This document shows, one piece after another, positions 5,134 through 5,327 of a stretch of 5,327 bases of DNA. Source of the DNA: Actinomycetota bacterium. Its GTDB lineage: Bacteria; Actinomycetota; Rubrobacteria; Rubrobacterales; Rubrobacteraceae. The stretch's first letter is position 1; the number at the start of each line of letters is the position of its first letter. A model generated the notes under the pieces. The model was not told the origin of the DNA. It made no database searches and saw only the letters and a list, made by a program, of their open reading frames with translations. A program made the position numbers and the translations under genes. The stretch lies in the NCBI GenBank assembly GCA_020200675.1, contig JAIVIG010000356.1, forward strand, positions 1 through 5,327. Reading direction: 5' to 3'.

Positions 5134-5327
5134 CTAAGCGTAGTACTCTGGCGCCTTCTTGAAGTTCGGCCATTCGTCGGGGTCGTGGCCGGTGACGACC
5201 GTGGCGCCCAGAGCGTCTACCGCGCGGTGGATCTTCTGCACCGAGCTCGCGCAATCCGCGGCCGAGTGGATCAGCCCCGGAAGCGCTGCGTTGTCGTAGT
5301 GATCCCTGGTGTAGCAGGCATCGGCGG
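5134..5327 (-). CDS. N-acyl-homoserine lactonase-like metallo-beta-lactamase superfamily protein (3' end only)
   Basis: The last 63 residues of a leftward gene are visible; the start lies beyond the right edge. The fragment reads ADACYTRDHYDN at its beginning and TGHDPDEWPNFKKAPEYYA at its end. This resembles the C-terminal part of AiiA/AttM-type lactonases: an Asp bridging the two metal ions (visible residue 2), a Tyr three residues later matching the catalytic Tyr (residue 5), and a late His metal ligand followed by Asp (His47-Asp48). Such enzymes open the lactone ring of acyl-homoserine lactone signals, though many actinobacterial relatives act on other lactones or esters. The HxHxDH motif that would confirm the metal site is outside the window. 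The stop TAG is at 5134-5136 and two hairpins follow. Any link to metK beyond proximity is uncertain. Confidence 0.75.
   Translation of the reverse strand, partial: ADACYTRDHYDNAALPGLIHSAADCASSVQKIHRAVDALGATVVTGHDPDEWPNFKKAPEYYA

Overview
The window is high-GC DNA (clearly above 60% by eye, not computed) with compact bacterial genes, strong Shine-Dalgarno sites and G/C-ending codons. The protein types fit a Gram-positive actinobacterium, perhaps of the Rubrobacter/Thermoleophilia kind. The lineage is an inference from composition and protein flavour, not a search result.

Layout. A rightward group fills positions 1-3398. It holds the 3' end of a PfkB/ribokinase-family kinase (probably adenosine kinase-like), then S-adenosylhomocysteine hydrolase (ahcY), then a 581-residue fusion of a zinc-type homocysteine S-methyltransferase with a class I SAM-dependent methyltransferase domain. 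The gene gaps are 43 and 31 bases, and both downstream genes have good ribosome binding sites, so this looks like one operon whose promoter lies left of the window. A 240-base convergent intergenic region (3399-3638) follows. It has a hairpin at each end and, between them, a 165-base stretch organised as an interrupted inverted repeat. Leftward from there are S-adenosylmethionine synthetase (metK, 3639-4874), a 259-base gap with a plausible metK promoter and two strong hairpins, and the 3' end of a metallo-beta-lactamase-fold protein resembling N-acyl-homoserine lactonases (5134-5327), which runs off the right edge.

How it fits together. MetK makes S-adenosylmethionine (SAM), methyltransferases turn it into S-adenosylhomocysteine, AhcY splits that into adenosine and homocysteine, the kinase would remove adenosine, and the homocysteine methyltransferase domain would regenerate methionine. 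The window therefore holds a nearly complete activated-methyl cycle. The most unusual items are the fusion protein, whose second domain has no assigned substrate, and a perfect 12-bp inverted repeat in the coding sequence exactly at the junction of its two domains. No mobile element, CRISPR array, tRNA, rRNA or recognisable SAM/SAH riboswitch was seen.
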